From Mixophyes australis (lineage: Eukaryota; Chordata; Amphibia; Anura; Limnodynastidae), in assembly GCA_036250195.1 (NCBI GenBank), contig JAVHZZ010000009.1:101764771-101828770 (forward strand): a stretch of DNA of 64,000 bases, in the 5' to 3' direction. The notes under the pieces are model-generated. The model was given only the letters and a program-made list of their open reading frames with translations. It ran no database searches and was not told where the DNA came from. A program made the position numbers and the translations under genes. Of the stretch, positions 33,887-44,984 are shown piece by piece (position 1 is the stretch's first letter; each line of letters begins with the position of its first letter).

Positions 33887-35032
33887 TCCCCAGGTGTCTA
33901 CGCTGGTACAGGACGTCATGTTTAAATGTGGCTTCTCCCCGCCCCCACACACAAAGTCTCTCAACAGTCTCTGTAAATCAGCAAACCATTTGTCGGGTAT
34001 ATGTATTGGGAGTGTCTGTAGGATTTATAGGATGCGTGGGACTGATATAATCGGGTTAGTGGCCTTGGCAAGGAGGTCATCTGCAAACAGTGCTAATTTA
34101 TATTCCACTCCTCCAACCTGTAGTCCTGCTATGTCCGAATAGGCTCTAATGGTCCTAGCCAAGGCTTCCATACAAAGCACAAAAATAGGCAGGGAAAGTG
34201 GACAACCCTCTCTGGTGTCATTGCCAATCAAGACCGGTTCTGAGAGTGTCCCATTGATTTTTATACGGGCTGTGGGGGGATCGGTAGAGGGCCAAAATTA
34301 TTTGAAGAGCTAGTGGGCCTAGACCCATGTGGGCGAGCATGCACCGCAGCAATAACCAGTCAATACGGTCAAAGGCTTTTTCCGCATCTGTGGATAAAAG
34401 CATGGCTGGGATGTTAGAAGACAGTGCCAAGTGAACTAAGTCGATGACTTTAGTTATATTATCCCTGGCCTTGCGACCTGGGACAAATCCAACCTGGTCA
34501 AACTGTATCACATCTGGGAGTAAAGATTTCAGTCGGCTGGCGATGAGTTTTGCATATAGTTTGATGTCTACATTGAATAAAGAAATCGTGCGGTAACTTG
34601 GGCACTGGGATGGTTCTTTGCCTTCCTTGGGTATCACTGTGATGTGGGCCTCTAAGGATTGAAAGATTTGGCTCTTTGTGTCCTTAATGCCTTCACTAGC
34701 ATGGAACTGGGTTTGTTTTCCCATTGAAAGTATTGGTAATGGCACTTGCGATAATCTAATTTTATTCTGTCGTACAGGAGCTTATTGAGGGCTGTCTTGG
34801 CTTCAGTAAGCTCTACCTCGAAGACCAAAGTGGTCTTATGTCTGGATTATCAGTCTATGATTTTTTTGAGGAGCTGATTTTTAAGAGCTTCCTTTTCCAT
34901 AAAGGAGTCCAGTTGGATTAATTTACCGCAAAGGACGCACTTATGCGTCTCCCAGAGGGATATCGCTGAGACATCTGAAGTAGTGTTGAATTCTATATAA
35001 TCATCAAGAACCTGTTCAATTTGGTTCCTGCA

Positions 35033-35180
35033 ATCATCATCATCATCATCATCATTATTTAATTATATAGCGCCACTGATTCCGCAGCGCTGGACAGAGA
35101 ACTCAGTCACATCAGTCCATGCCCCATTGGAGCTTACAATCTAAATTCCCTAACATGCACACACAGAGTAATAAACAGTT
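35033..35180 (-). mobile_element. SINE 3' fragment
   Basis: Minus-strand tail: (ATC)n at 35033-35056, then ATATAGCGCCACTGATTCCG, CAGCGCTGGACAGAGAACTC and GGAGCTTACAATCTAAATTC. The tRNA-like head is absent. Confidence 0.9.
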
Positions 35181-36486
35181 TTTAATGTATTGCTGATATT
35201 CTTGTAATTATTGCAATAAACTTTTTTTTCAACATTCTTTTAGCAAATATTAGTACAGTATGTGATTAGGGGTATTATTACCCTTAGGTCTTATTTATCT
35301 AAAAACACTTTGCTGCAGCCTGCTCTGCGGATGGGTTCCTGATGTTTGAGATCCGATTTCATCGTAATGCAGGCAAGATGAATTAATGCGCTCAAATAAA
35401 ACAGGTACAATGGGCAAATCAATTTTCTGAATATTTTAGGGAAATTCTTTTAAGCTTACCCAAAATGTATGAGTATATTTTGATAATAGTACACATATAA
35501 CATATGCACCTGTCTAGTGAAAAAAACTGAAACCCTGGATGTATACGCTGAACAAGTCAGTGATTCACAAACATGTTCTAACCTGCTGAGCTGTGCAGCC
35601 TCCCCATGTTCACTCAGTAACGTGACCTGCAGGAAGTTAGTCTGGTTTAACATTTTTTGACAGCAATGCTGTATCATGTAATAGTACATTACTGACAGCC
35701 TTCTTAATAATATTTTCTGTGCAATATACATCTGTCCGTACTATCTAATCTGCTGTACTGCTCTGTTCAGCCATCCTCACTTCATAAAAGGCAAAATTTC
35801 AAGTTGCTATGAGTTACAAGAGATTTATGGTATGTGTAATATGTTCTTAATAATCTTTTAGAAGAGCATTTAAAAAAAAAAAAAAAGATCTTTAAGCTCC
35901 CGTAACCCATGTTGGTTTTCTCTACCCCCTCTCCATTTTTATTTCTTTCTCTATCCTCTCTACCCCTTTTAAAATTAATAAAGATTTAATGAGTTACAGA
36001 TATCTCTCCCTTTATTCAGCAAGAATACAGAACATATATTAGAACTGTGTGCAAGCAATTCATTTTCATAAAATGCACCTATTTGTCCATCTAGTGTATA
36101 TTTAGGTGTTTATACACATTCCTTTTGTGGACTTCACCCATAAAACACTATTTGCAACCTTTTGTTGGATTGTTAGTCCAATGGAAATGAACATGATGAA
36201 TTTAGTGAAAAACATCACTTCCAAATACACGTCAAAGTCCTTCTACCATGTTAGGACGACCACTTCTTGCATTTTAACATTTCTCTTAAAATATATTTAT
36301 ATATTAGTCTGATTTATGAATTGTAAATCATGACAGTAAGATTGTATCTTATTTAATGTGTCTAATTTGTGCATTGCATTGTGTGAATCTTTTTCTTACC
36401 CTTATTATTTTTAAAGGGCTCCGTTAAGCTACAGTGTAGGCAGCCATTTTGTAAGCTGAACTCACCAATTTACTAGAAACAATTGC
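35181..36486. other. AT-rich sequence
   Basis: No gene or repeat recognised. Short motif-less frames at 35456-35731 and 36106-36312. Confidence 0.4.
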
Positions 36487-36560
36487 CATCATCATCATCA
36501 TTTATTTATATAGCGCCACTAATTCCGCAGCGCTGTACAGAGAACTCACTCACATCATTG
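36487..36560 (-). mobile_element. SINE tail fragment
   Basis: (ATC)n followed by ATATAGCGCCACTAATTCCG and CAGCGCTGTACAGAGAACTC. Only about 70 bp of the 3' end is present. Confidence 0.9.
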
Positions 36561-36782
36561 AAGCATTTTAATATCCATGAGAATGCTGTCCGTCATTTCA
36601 CTAAGAACAAGGGTCACCACTGCGGCTCACTAACGTTCTTCAGAATGCAACCAGTTGTTTCACCAGGAATTAGTGACATCACTTCTATACTTATGACAAT
36701 GCAGTCTGTCACCTCAGTGGTTCAGTCCACGCGTTGGCTGCATCCACAATACAGAAATATAGGTGCGTTTTAAAACGTGTAG

Positions 36783-37992
36783 AGCCTGATTTATCAAGGA
36801 ATATAAAAGCAGATTTTGTAGTTATGTCGTATAATCCACAAACTTGATCTGCGCATGTCCAGAACTGGACCGCACACAACGTAGCGCACCAACGTTAAAT
36901 TCACCTGTGTACTCAAAGGACAGTTACTACAGCTTATGATTTCTGGGAGAGAACAGGGCGGGGAAGAGTCAATATTCAGTAAGAGGATCCCAAACTCGAG
37001 CGAACGCAGCCAGGTCCAATTCAAGCTTTGGGCATCTCAAAGGTACTTGATTTGCTGCTGTATCTCTTGCACCAGCTGCAGGGCTAGTCCAGGTCCTGAT
37101 TACTAGTGACGACAGTCTCGTGTGCCTGCTATAACATGTGGTGGAATCAGGAGCAACTGTAAAAATGTATTTTATGTTTTGCGGCCATTAAGAGCATCCG
37201 AATAATTGTATTTCATGGAAAATGTATTTAAAACATTTTTTCTATCTTTACACTATGTTTATAAATGATAAACATTTATCTTTATTGCCTATATTATTAA
37301 CAGGCAGCATTAATTAAATAGTTGTCTCTTTTGCAAATCTAGACTCCACATAGGTATTGGACGCATCCTGCAGTGTCGTACTACTATAGAGCTGATCAGA
37401 CCAGGGCCTTCTTTCCCATTGGGCACAAGGGGCAGGTGCCCGGGGGCCCTGCAGCCTAGGGGGGCCCGTCGGAGGCAGCAAAAAAAAAAACCTGGAAAAA
37501 AAAAGAAGACAATACTTACCTTGCTGTCAGCTGGCGATCCGGCTCCCCCCATGGTCTCCTCCTCCATCGCGCTTGCAGTGCATGTCGGGCATGACGTCAT
37601 CACACCCGCCCGACATCCATTGCGGAGCGTGACGGAGGAGGAGACCAGGGAGGGAGCCGGATCGCCAGCTGACAGCAAGGTAAGTATTGTCTTCTTTTTT
37701 TGTTTTCCAGGTTTGTTTTTTTTTTGCTGCCTCCGACGGGCCCCCCTGGGCTGCAGGGCACATATATATATAATATTATTTTTTTTTGTATATATAGGGG
37801 CCCCGGTGTACTGCTGTGCCCGGGGGCCCAAGATGTTCTTAAGAGGGCCCTGGATCAGACCTACCCCCGTATTCATCAGCGCACATATCTTCAGATCCGC
37901 TGCTTCTTGAATTCAGGTGTACAGATGCCCGAATTGCGTGCGTTTTAAAACACACATGTTGCGCTCAATATGTGTATCTTTATGAATCAGGC
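36783..37992. mobile_element. Possible MITE pair flanking a hAT insertion
   Basis: The left sequence begins GCCTGATTTATCAAGG and the right ends CTTTATGAATCAGGC, an inverted pair of the CCTGATTYATTAAGG type. If they belong to one element it is about 750 bp, split by the hAT at 37402-37852. No duplication is evident at the outer ends, so they could also be two unrelated ends. Confidence 0.4.
37402..37852. mobile_element. hAT MITE (451 bp), foldback type
   Basis: Ends CAGGGCCTTCTT and AAGAGGGCCCTG, with a perfect 8-bp duplication GATCAGAC (37394-37401, 37853-37860). The interior is a large inverted repeat (arms around GTATTGTCTTCTT and CTGTCAGCTGGCGATCCGGC) about a centre near 37590. The open frames of up to 188 codons on both strands (37310-37876, 37419-37910) come from this palindrome and are not genes. 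Confidence 0.93.
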
Positions 37993-37995
37993 CTG

Positions 37996-38870
37996 TAATG
38001 TGTCAGTACAATGTCTGGTTACAACAAAGAGTGTCACATATTAAGAAATTGTCAGTCTTTGAGCAACACCTGTTATTTTGTGACATCTCTCTCATGTAAC
38101 CCCAATCATCTTGCAATGGAAATCACGCAATCCTTTTTGCAACTGGCAAATATACAGTAAGACAGTATACGCATTAGAGACACCAATATAATATCATGAA
38201 AAAATGTTTTTCTATAGTTCCCTTTTAAAATGTACTCTTGTACTCTTGATTGGTTAGTGGGAAACTACAAACATGAATTACACATTTCACCTTCCAAGGA
38301 ACCGGGGTACCCGAATCCAGGAGCGTAGGAACGAAAACTTTCATAGGGGGGGCAAAAAGCCAGGGACTACTATAGGGCTTGGGGCCCCTTTTTCTCGCGT
38401 TTGGGACCCCATTTTACGACAGTTGTAACAGTGACTGTAGATATAAAAAGACTCCCAATCCTATGTTCATTTTTGTCTGTGTTTCAGGAGTTGGCCAGCC
38501 CCAGTTTCATTGTTTATTTTATTATAAAAATGTATATATTATGAAATAAATATTATTATTAATTTTAAGTAACAATTGCTACACTAGCTGTTAGAAAGAT
38601 TGATAAATTCAATTGTTCCTCTTAAAAATTTACATTTTTCATACTCATTAACCTATTTTTTATTCAGATTTCGTTGACAGCCTAATCTCATTTGATTGGG
38701 AGTATTTTTAAATCTATAATCACTGCCTCACTGATTATGGTATGTGCTATAAATTTAAATAGCAATATCTCATATTTGTTACTGGACGCAACGCACGAAA
38801 TTCAAGGTAAAACTAAAGTGAAAAGTTATTCATCATCAAAACAGGTCATTTATTAAATGTTTATGAATTA
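37996..38870. other. Mostly unassigned; possible transposon end at 38316
   Basis: The phrase CAGGAGCGTAGGAACG at about 38318 followed by G-rich sequence looks like a hAT-type left end, and C-rich sequence near 39300-39330 could belong to its right side, but no matching terminus or duplication was found. The rest is AT-rich. Confidence 0.3.
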
Positions 38871-39045
38871 GGGCTAGATTTACTAAGCTGCGGGTTTGAA
38901 AAAGTGGAGATGTTGCCTATAGCAACCAATCAGATTCTAGCTTTCATTTATTTAGTACATTCTACAAAATGACAGCTAGAATCTGATTGGTTGCTATAGG
39001 CAACTTCTCCACTTTTTCAAACCCGCAGCTTAGTAAATCTAGCCC
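38871..39045. mobile_element. Palindromic MITE (175 bp), best-preserved copy
   Basis: A nearly perfect 175-bp foldback: GGGCTAGATTTACTAAGCTG at one end and its complement at the other, with long arms through AATCAGATTCTAGCT. Flanking triplets TTA and ATA are similar but not equal. Little divergence between arms implies a fairly young copy. Confidence 0.93.
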
Positions 39046-40703
39046 ATAGAGTTTTTTAAATAAACAAATCAGTCAATATGTATTAAATAAGAAGGTAATC
39101 TATATTAAAGAACATTTGCTAGTCACACTAGGGCAATCTATAATCTAAAAAAGTTTGACAAGTTTAGAACAGGTATCATGACTTCAGATGACTTTCATTT
39201 ATCCTCATTCGCTTATGTGTAGAAGTTCACGGAGGAGGGGGGGCAAAACACAGTCTTTGCCCACCCAACAGACATCATGGGGGAGCAACTGCCCCAGTTT
39301 CCTCCCCCCCCCCTTTTCTGCACCCCAGATCGGATCTGACCAACAGTTTACATTCTACAACTTATGAGTTAAACGAGTTGCAGTTTAGTCTTAAACTTGA
39401 TCCAACTACTAAAAAAGGACATTTTTATTTATGGTATCTTTGTCTATAATACAGTAAATATTATTTTTTTCCAAGGTTTCTAAAAGCTAAATAAAATACT
39501 ATACAGTCTGGCCAATATCCCTTCATACCACACTGGTAAGTAGTTTTATTTTACAGTTTAACAGTAAATACGTTTTGCATCGATTTATATATTACTATTT
39601 ACTTTGAACAAGGTCTCATCAGTCCCACTGCAATCCATTCTGACTGATTCCTTCTGGACAATGAGTTGTCTTTTAATCAGATTTCTTATACTGTTCCCAA
39701 AGTGGCAATTGAGTTTAAACTCCTCTTTAAGTACTCGTTTGGCAAGATAACTTATTTTTTGCCTCTGCATAGAAGAGCCTCCTGCTTATTCCATGCAGGC
39801 AGCTCAATTGACCTTGCATTCACTATTCTTAACTGAGAACAGCTCCAAGGCCATATATGTTACTTTCAATTTTAAATTAGTGAAATTGCCCTTTAATGGA
39901 TCAATAATAAAAGCTATTAAAAGGATTAGTTGCGCGTTACAATGTTGCCTGTGAGAATGTTTTCTAAACATCATGAACATCTAAACATCATGTCAACTTC
40001 TCATTAGAAGCAAGCGGTAGAAAATTTTTTTTTCAATAAAAGCAAATAATAATTGTTTTCTGCGATTGTATCATTTATCAAACATTAACATCCTTAGTGA
40101 CATCTTATCTGCTGCTGGAGCCAGTCTGAAAAGTAGGAGATAAGCGCCATCTAGTGGATGTATTAGAATATTCAGGCACCTGTTTTTTTTCAGAAATAAA
40201 CATACAGATTTACCTCTCTGGGCTTAACATCATCACCATTCAATTTTGGGACCCGTGATACACTCAGTTTTGCCTGCGCTTCCAAGAGGTAAGAGCAAAA
40301 ATTAGTGTAATCAAGCCCTAATTCCAGAGGCAATGAGCATTGCGGGTCTTGGAAATTTAATTGCTCCCCCTGAGTTCGGTGCTTATAATAAACGAGCACT
40401 TTGCTGAGAATTAATTATCCCCCTAAGAGTACTTTGTTGGGAGGTTTATCAGTTATGTGAAATACAAAGTAATTGATAGAGTTGAATGTAGTTGCATTAG
40501 TTTAGATTATATAACAGATAAATTGCTACGGATGTTATAGCTGCCAAACATTTTAGACTTCCATGACATTCTGCTAGAATAGTCATTCTTTCTCAGTGGT
40601 GACACATTTGTGCCATGAATTGTTGTATCTTATAGTGACATCTGGTGGTGAACATTAGATAAAATAAATGCATCTTTTTCAATCTCAATTCTGCAAAGAC
40701 TAA
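39046..40703. other. AT-rich sequence
   Basis: No gene recognised; short motif-less frames at 39585-39770 and 40190-40399. Confidence 0.4.
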
Positions 40704-41359
40704 GGGGCACATTTATCAAAACTCGCAGAATATCAAAAATAGTTTTCAATCCTTATCGCATTGATAAGGATTAAACTGTTTCTCATATTTATTAAAAAAG
40801 CAACACAGGAACAGCAGTTCCGAAAAACTGCTGTTCCTGTGAAGTGGAAATCATACTTACCACTGCCTCTTCGGTTCTGAAGCAGCATGAGTTGAACGGG
40901 GCTCCTCTTCTGACTCCAGTGCGCATGCGCTGAGTGAAACCTTCGGGCATGCGCACAGACATCTCTGCTCTCGCTCTGCAACTATAGTTGCAGAGAGTGA
41001 GCGGTGAGTGACAGGGAGGGATCACATGATCCCTCCACACATGCGCTGTCCAGCTCTGCTCTTCGGAGCAGAGCTGACAGCACTGAAACTTTTCATTAAT
41101 GATAGTGTACACCAGCTTTAGCTGACGTACATTATCATGTTTGAAAAGTTAATTACATTAATTGTTAAAAAGCATTACTGAGCACTCCCCATACATTGTT
41201 ATGGGGAGTGCTCAGTAAAACGATAGGAGATGCAAAGCAGCATATATCTATGATATCTGCTGCGATGCTGCTATCAAAAATAGCAAATTAGTGTTTAATC
41301 CCCGAAAACTGTTGTTTTCGGGGACTTTACAGGGGGGAAACCTTTCATAAATAGGCCCC
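40704..41359. mobile_element. MITE made of serial perfect hairpins (656 bp)
   Basis: Outer ends GGGGCACATTTATCA and TTCATAAATAGGCCCC are imperfect inverted repeats, flanked by TAA on both sides (40701-40703, 41360-41362). Inside are at least seven separate hairpins: 40748-40772 (10-bp arms), 40804-40841 (16), 40974-40995 (22-bp palindrome), 41015-41036 (10), 41051-41076 (11, TTCG loop), 41175-41218 (19) and 41299-41324 (11). It has no coding capacity. TAA fits PIF/Harbinger, but this layout differs from a simple single foldback. Confidence 0.8.
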
Positions 41360-41362
41360 TAA

Positions 41363-41948
41363 AATACTTAGTGGTAGGTTTACTAGACGTACAAATTGCA
41401 AGCATCAATATTTTTCAGTAAGCTTATTATACTCAGAATATAAATTTCCATCTGGGACATTTCCTAAATAGTATAAGTTAAGCCTGCCATTTAATTGACA
41501 ACAGCTTATTTTTAAATCACATGAGAAATGGTAGAAAAATCTAATTTACTGGAGATTTTAGTATTAATGTGAAAAAAATATACTTTCAGTATTTTTTTAC
41601 TAAATGCAAAACTGCACACAAATTGTAAATACGATATTTACTGTAGATGTAATCTTATAGTAAACAAAAATAATTACTGTATTGTGATTTTCATCAGGGG
41701 CTGATTTTCCAATATGCTGAGTTGGCTACAGCCTAGGGCGCAAGACTTTTGGGGGTGAAATTAATTGTAAAATTTAAAACAATAGTTGTTCTCCAAAGAA
41801 AATATGAAAGAGAAATGTAGTAAGGTCTATTCTTGATGTATTATCATGGTAAAGGCTGAAGGAAATGAGTCATCCTCGGATGGGGCGCCTGAGGATAAAA
41901 ACTTCCCTTCACCCTCAGTAACGCTCATTCACACCTCTATTGTGCTAT
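41363..41948. other. Unassigned sequence
   Basis: AT-rich. A segment beginning CAGGGGCTGATTTTCC near 41696 may be a decayed transposon end, without a partner. Confidence 0.35.
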
Positions 41949-42209
41949 TGTTATGCTCTGCAGGATGAGAGACCTGTGCTAATCCTAATTGACACTGGCA
42001 AACCAGAGTCTAACGAGTTCCCCGATGTTCACCAAGAACCGCCGCAAGGCGGGAGAACTCCCAGGTTGCAGCCCCCTGGACTGTCTCAGGATGTAACACT
42101 AGGCCTAAAGGGAGGATGATGTTCCTAAAAGATAACACAGAGGTAATGAAAATACTGGAATCAGGTGTATGGATGTAACACAGAATAAAAATGCTGGCAA
42201 GGACCTAGT
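41949..42209 (-). mobile_element. LTR fragment (copy D)
   Basis: Read on the minus strand it contains CCTTGCGGCGGTTCTTGGTG and CTCGTTAGACTCTGG, the same arrangement as the right parts of LTR copies A-C, and ends GAGCATAACA at 41949. It is cut by LTR copy A, so it was there first. Its other part may be the unassigned 43534-43681 sequence. Confidence 0.55.
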
Positions 42210-43533
42210 TGTCACGGAAACTGTTGAATATTTAGTGAATCCCATGCAACTGCCAACTAGTGAGGCTCATTCAGGGGCGCGGAGTCTAACGGTTGGTGGT
42301 GTTCACCAGTGACCCCCACAAGAGGGTATGGAATTTGCTGCACATATTCCGCAGGTCGCGGTTCCCAGAAGGAGTAGTGGCAGAGCCTGATACAGAGGAA
42401 GAGTAACGGTAGATCAGGGAAATACTGAAGGTATAAGCAGGAAGCCGGTCTAATCGTAATGCTGAGCTGAAGTGAGTAGCGGAGTTGAATAGAGAAGAAC
42501 TGGCAACTACATGGATGGAAACTCAGGACATCACACGTGAATACTGGGTACAGAGGTAGTACAATAGAGTCAATAGTAGAGTGGAACTACAGCTGATCCG
42601 TAGATGTTAGCTCAGAGTGACAGCAGGAGAATTGCTGATACAGCGGGAGTTCAAGTAGAGGCAGTAGCAGAGTAGAACTAGCTGATCCGTAGATGGTAAC
42701 TCAGAGCAACAGCGTGTGAATTACTGGTACAGCGGCAGTTCAAGTAGAGGCAGTAGCGGCGTGAAGCTTAGCTGATTCATAGATGGTAACTCAGAGCAAC
42801 AGCAGATGAATTGCTGGTACAGTGGCAGTTCAAGTAGGAGCAGTAGCGGTGTGGAACTTAGCTGATCCGTAAAAGGTAACTCAGAGCAACAGCAGGTGAA
42901 TTACTGGTACAGCGGCAGTTCAGGTAGAAACAGTACCGGTGTGGAACTTAGCTGATCCATAGATGGTAACTCAGAGCAACAACAGATGAATTACTGGTAC
43001 ATCGGCAGTTCAAGTAGGAGCAGTAGCGATGTGGAACTTAGCTGATCCGTAGATGATAACTCAGAGCAATAGCAGGTGAATTACTGGTACAGCGGCAGTT
43101 CAGGTAGAAACAGTAGCGATGTGGAACTTAGCTGATCCGTAGATGGTAACTCAGAGCAATAGCAGGTGAATTACTGGTAGAGCGGAAGTTGAGATAGAGA
43201 CAACGAAGAGAAGCTACAGCTGGTCCAAGAGTGGTAATGCAAAGCAACAGCAGGTGAGTCAAACCGAAGGAAGCCAAACCCTTAGTGAGAGTGAGTAACT
43301 CGAAGAACAGGCCTCGGATAGCAGGAAATGGGAGGTTTAAATAGCGCTCCAAAGTGCCAGGACCAATGGGAACAGGTAGGATGTCATAAGAGAGAGTGGT
43401 AGGTAATACGTGCGCAGAACAGGAGACCAGATAGTGGCTGCTGAACCAAGACTGCAATTCAGGATACCGTGATCACCGCTTATGGGAGAGAGGTAACAAC
43501 ACCGATGCCCGTCCGCAGGGCCGGCGTGTGACA
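42210..43533 (-). mobile_element. Solo LTR, TGTCACACGCCGG type (copy A)
   Basis: On the minus strand it starts TGTCACACGCCGGCC (43533), has CTATTTAAACCTCCC that could serve as a TATA region, a 90-bp tandem array, then GCGACCTGCGG, GTGGGGGTCACTGGTGAAC and GTTAGACTCCGCG, ending CCGTGACA at 42210. Flanks CTAGT (42205-42209) and CCAGT (43534-43538) form a 5-bp duplication with one change. The 1324-bp unit has no adjoining internal region of its own. Confidence 0.85.
42520..43200. repeat. 90-bp tandem repeat inside LTR copy A
   Basis: The phrase TAACTCAGAGCAACAGC recurs at exact 90-bp steps (42698, 42788, 42878, 42968, 43058, 43148), with an older unit near 42608. Single-base variants distinguish units. 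Confidence 0.97.
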
Positions 43534-43681
43534 CCAGTACAATTAATCAGGCACAGAAGTACTGACAGGTTAGGATCTGGTAAATGGGTAGTCAGACAAT
43601 GCGTAGTCAGACAAGCCATTTTCGGTACACAGTTGATCCGGCAAGCATAGTCAAACAAGCCTAATTCGGTACACAGATGAT

Positions 43682-43920
43682 CAGTGCCGTAACTAGACAT
43701 TTTAGTGCCCTGGGCGAGACAGGGCACCGGCGCCCCCCATATAAGTGGGAGTGAAATTTTCTGAGTGGGCGTGGTCAACCTCCTGTGGGGTGTGGCTAGC
43801 ACTTTACTAGTGCTAGGGCACACTGAAACCCCCTCCCTACTCATTCTTCACATTCACTTTTTACCTACAATTCTATTATATATCCTGGTGACATCATTAC
43901 TCACCCTGTTTATTAGTGAG
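43682..43920 (+). mobile_element. hAT-type left end, right end not found
   Basis: Begins CAGTGCCGTAACTAGACATT, close to the CAGTGGCGTAACTA ends frequent among vertebrate hAT elements. No matching right terminus or duplication is visible, so the right limit is a guess at the start of the gypsy LTR. Confidence 0.5.
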
Positions 43921-43924
43921 AGAA

Positions 43925-44330
43925 CATGGCGTTTGTCCGTCATGAACCACTGGAAAAGTAAGACAAGTTGCCTGCTAGTAGTTTACGCTACAGAGCAAAG
44001 AGGCTAACACGAGCCCCACAAGGAGATTTGGTCTTAGCCATGTGAGACATGCGGGTCTGAATGAAGCCAATATGTGAGATTGGAGAATAATCTGGGTACT
44101 GGGGCCGAACCAAGAAATCCAAAGGAAGCAGATTCATGAGACAGGAGTTGCGAGGGGCAAAACAAGGAGATCCAACACAACCAGAAGCGCTATGCCAGAG
44201 GTAGATCAGGTACAGCCAAGGGTCCGCAGCAGGAAGTCCAAATAGAGCAGAACCAGGAGAGTTTCAAGGAACTCACAATGTACAGGAGCCAGAAGTAGAC
44301 CTAGTGGTGATTCAATACTCTGGCACTGTG
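43925..44330 (-). repeat. 3' LTR of the chromovirus
   Basis: Matches 49920-50620 over most of its length. In the 5' copy the phrase CAGAAGTAGACC is followed by a MITE; here it continues directly as TAGTGGTGATTCAATACTC. About 100 bp near the 43980-44060 side present in the 5' copy are missing. The boundary to pol is approximate. Confidence 0.75.
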
Positions 44331-44339
44331 TCTCTTCAG

Positions 44340-44984
44340 CATTGACCCAAGACCTCTCCTCTGGACCATAGCTCTTCCAATCAACTAAGTACTGAGTTAT
44401 CCTTTGAGGACGTGAGAATCCAGCAGTTGTTTAATTTCGAGCTCATCTCCAAACTGGGTCTCAATGAGAGGGGAATGGGTGGGTTCTTTATATAATTTGT
44501 TCAATACTGGCAGTTTTAACAGAGAAATATGGAATATATTGTGGACTGAAAGAGACCAGAGTAGGTTAAGCTTGAAAGATTGAATGAAAAGGTCCAATAA
44601 AGCGAGGAGCCAACTTCATAGTAGGTACTCTGAGCCTTAAATTCTTTGTGGATAACCAGACCCTGTCTCCTGTTCTTAGCACTGGGACTGGTTGTCGTCT
44701 TTTCTTTGCAGTTTTTTTGTGATGAAGAGAAGTATCCAATAATCTCTTCTTAGTTTGGGACCAAATGAGAGTGAAATTGCAAACCAGGGTCTCCACTGCG
44801 GAAACGGTAGAGCTCTTAAATAAAGGGAATTCAGGCAATACAGGGTGGGTCCCGGAAAACAATGAAGAAGGGAGTGTAAAACATAGGACTCATGCAAATG
44901 ATTATTGTGAGCAAACTCCGCCCATGCATGTAAGTCACTCCAGTTGTCTTGATTATCAGAAATACAAACCCTCAGGAAGAATTC
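44340..44984 (-). pseudogene. Integrase C-terminal half with chromodomain, remnant
   Basis: Frames 44990-44676, 44862-44566 and 44597-44397 together preserve the late integrase core (FLRVCISDNQDNW, HAWAEFAHNN), the C-terminal region ending DRVWLSTKNLRLRVPTMKL and APRFIGPF, the linker VHNIFHISLLK, and a chromodomain-like end (QYLVDWKSYGPEERSWVNAE, 44395-44335). Frameshifts separate the parts. In this group the chromodomain directs integration toward particular chromatin. Confidence 0.85.

Larger units (their letters stand above)
32181..34990 (-). pseudogene. L1/Tx1 ORF2 remnant (reverse transcriptase and C-terminus)
   Basis: In coding order: 34990-34745 a segment with LLYDRIKLRLS; 34745-34218 the fingers and palm with ITVIPKEGK, SYRTISLFNVDIKLYAK, DQVGFVPGRKARDN and the first catalytic Asp in STDAEKAFDRIDW; 34231-34025 the REGCPLS box and the FADD motif (second catalytic Asp pair); 33181-32717 a C-terminal region (SRYILWVSKLP, WELPNSENWRFLQNKYM); and 32510-32390 a CWRC...GT cysteine-rich end in a broken frame. 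The motifs DAEKAFDR and QVGFVPGR are typical of the L1/Tx1 lineage of fish and frogs. Frame breaks and the internal hAT make it inactive. Confidence 0.85.
32111..35032 (-). mobile_element. L1/Tx1-type LINE, 5'-truncated and split
   Basis: Minus-strand LINE from about 35030 down to about 32110, interrupted by a hAT element (33231-33886). It keeps the reverse transcriptase, the C-terminal region and the cysteine-rich terminal motif. The upstream endonuclease domain is missing, and a SINE fragment abuts the 5' side at 35033. Confidence 0.85.

Noticed and set aside
37310..37910. Frames of 163-188 codons on both strands
   Set aside because: They are mirror images across the palindrome of a hAT MITE.
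42520..43200. Regular 90-bp repeat as a CRISPR or gene-coding array
   Set aside because: The whole 90 bp is repeated without spacers and lies between the defined ends of an LTR; divisibility by three looks coincidental.
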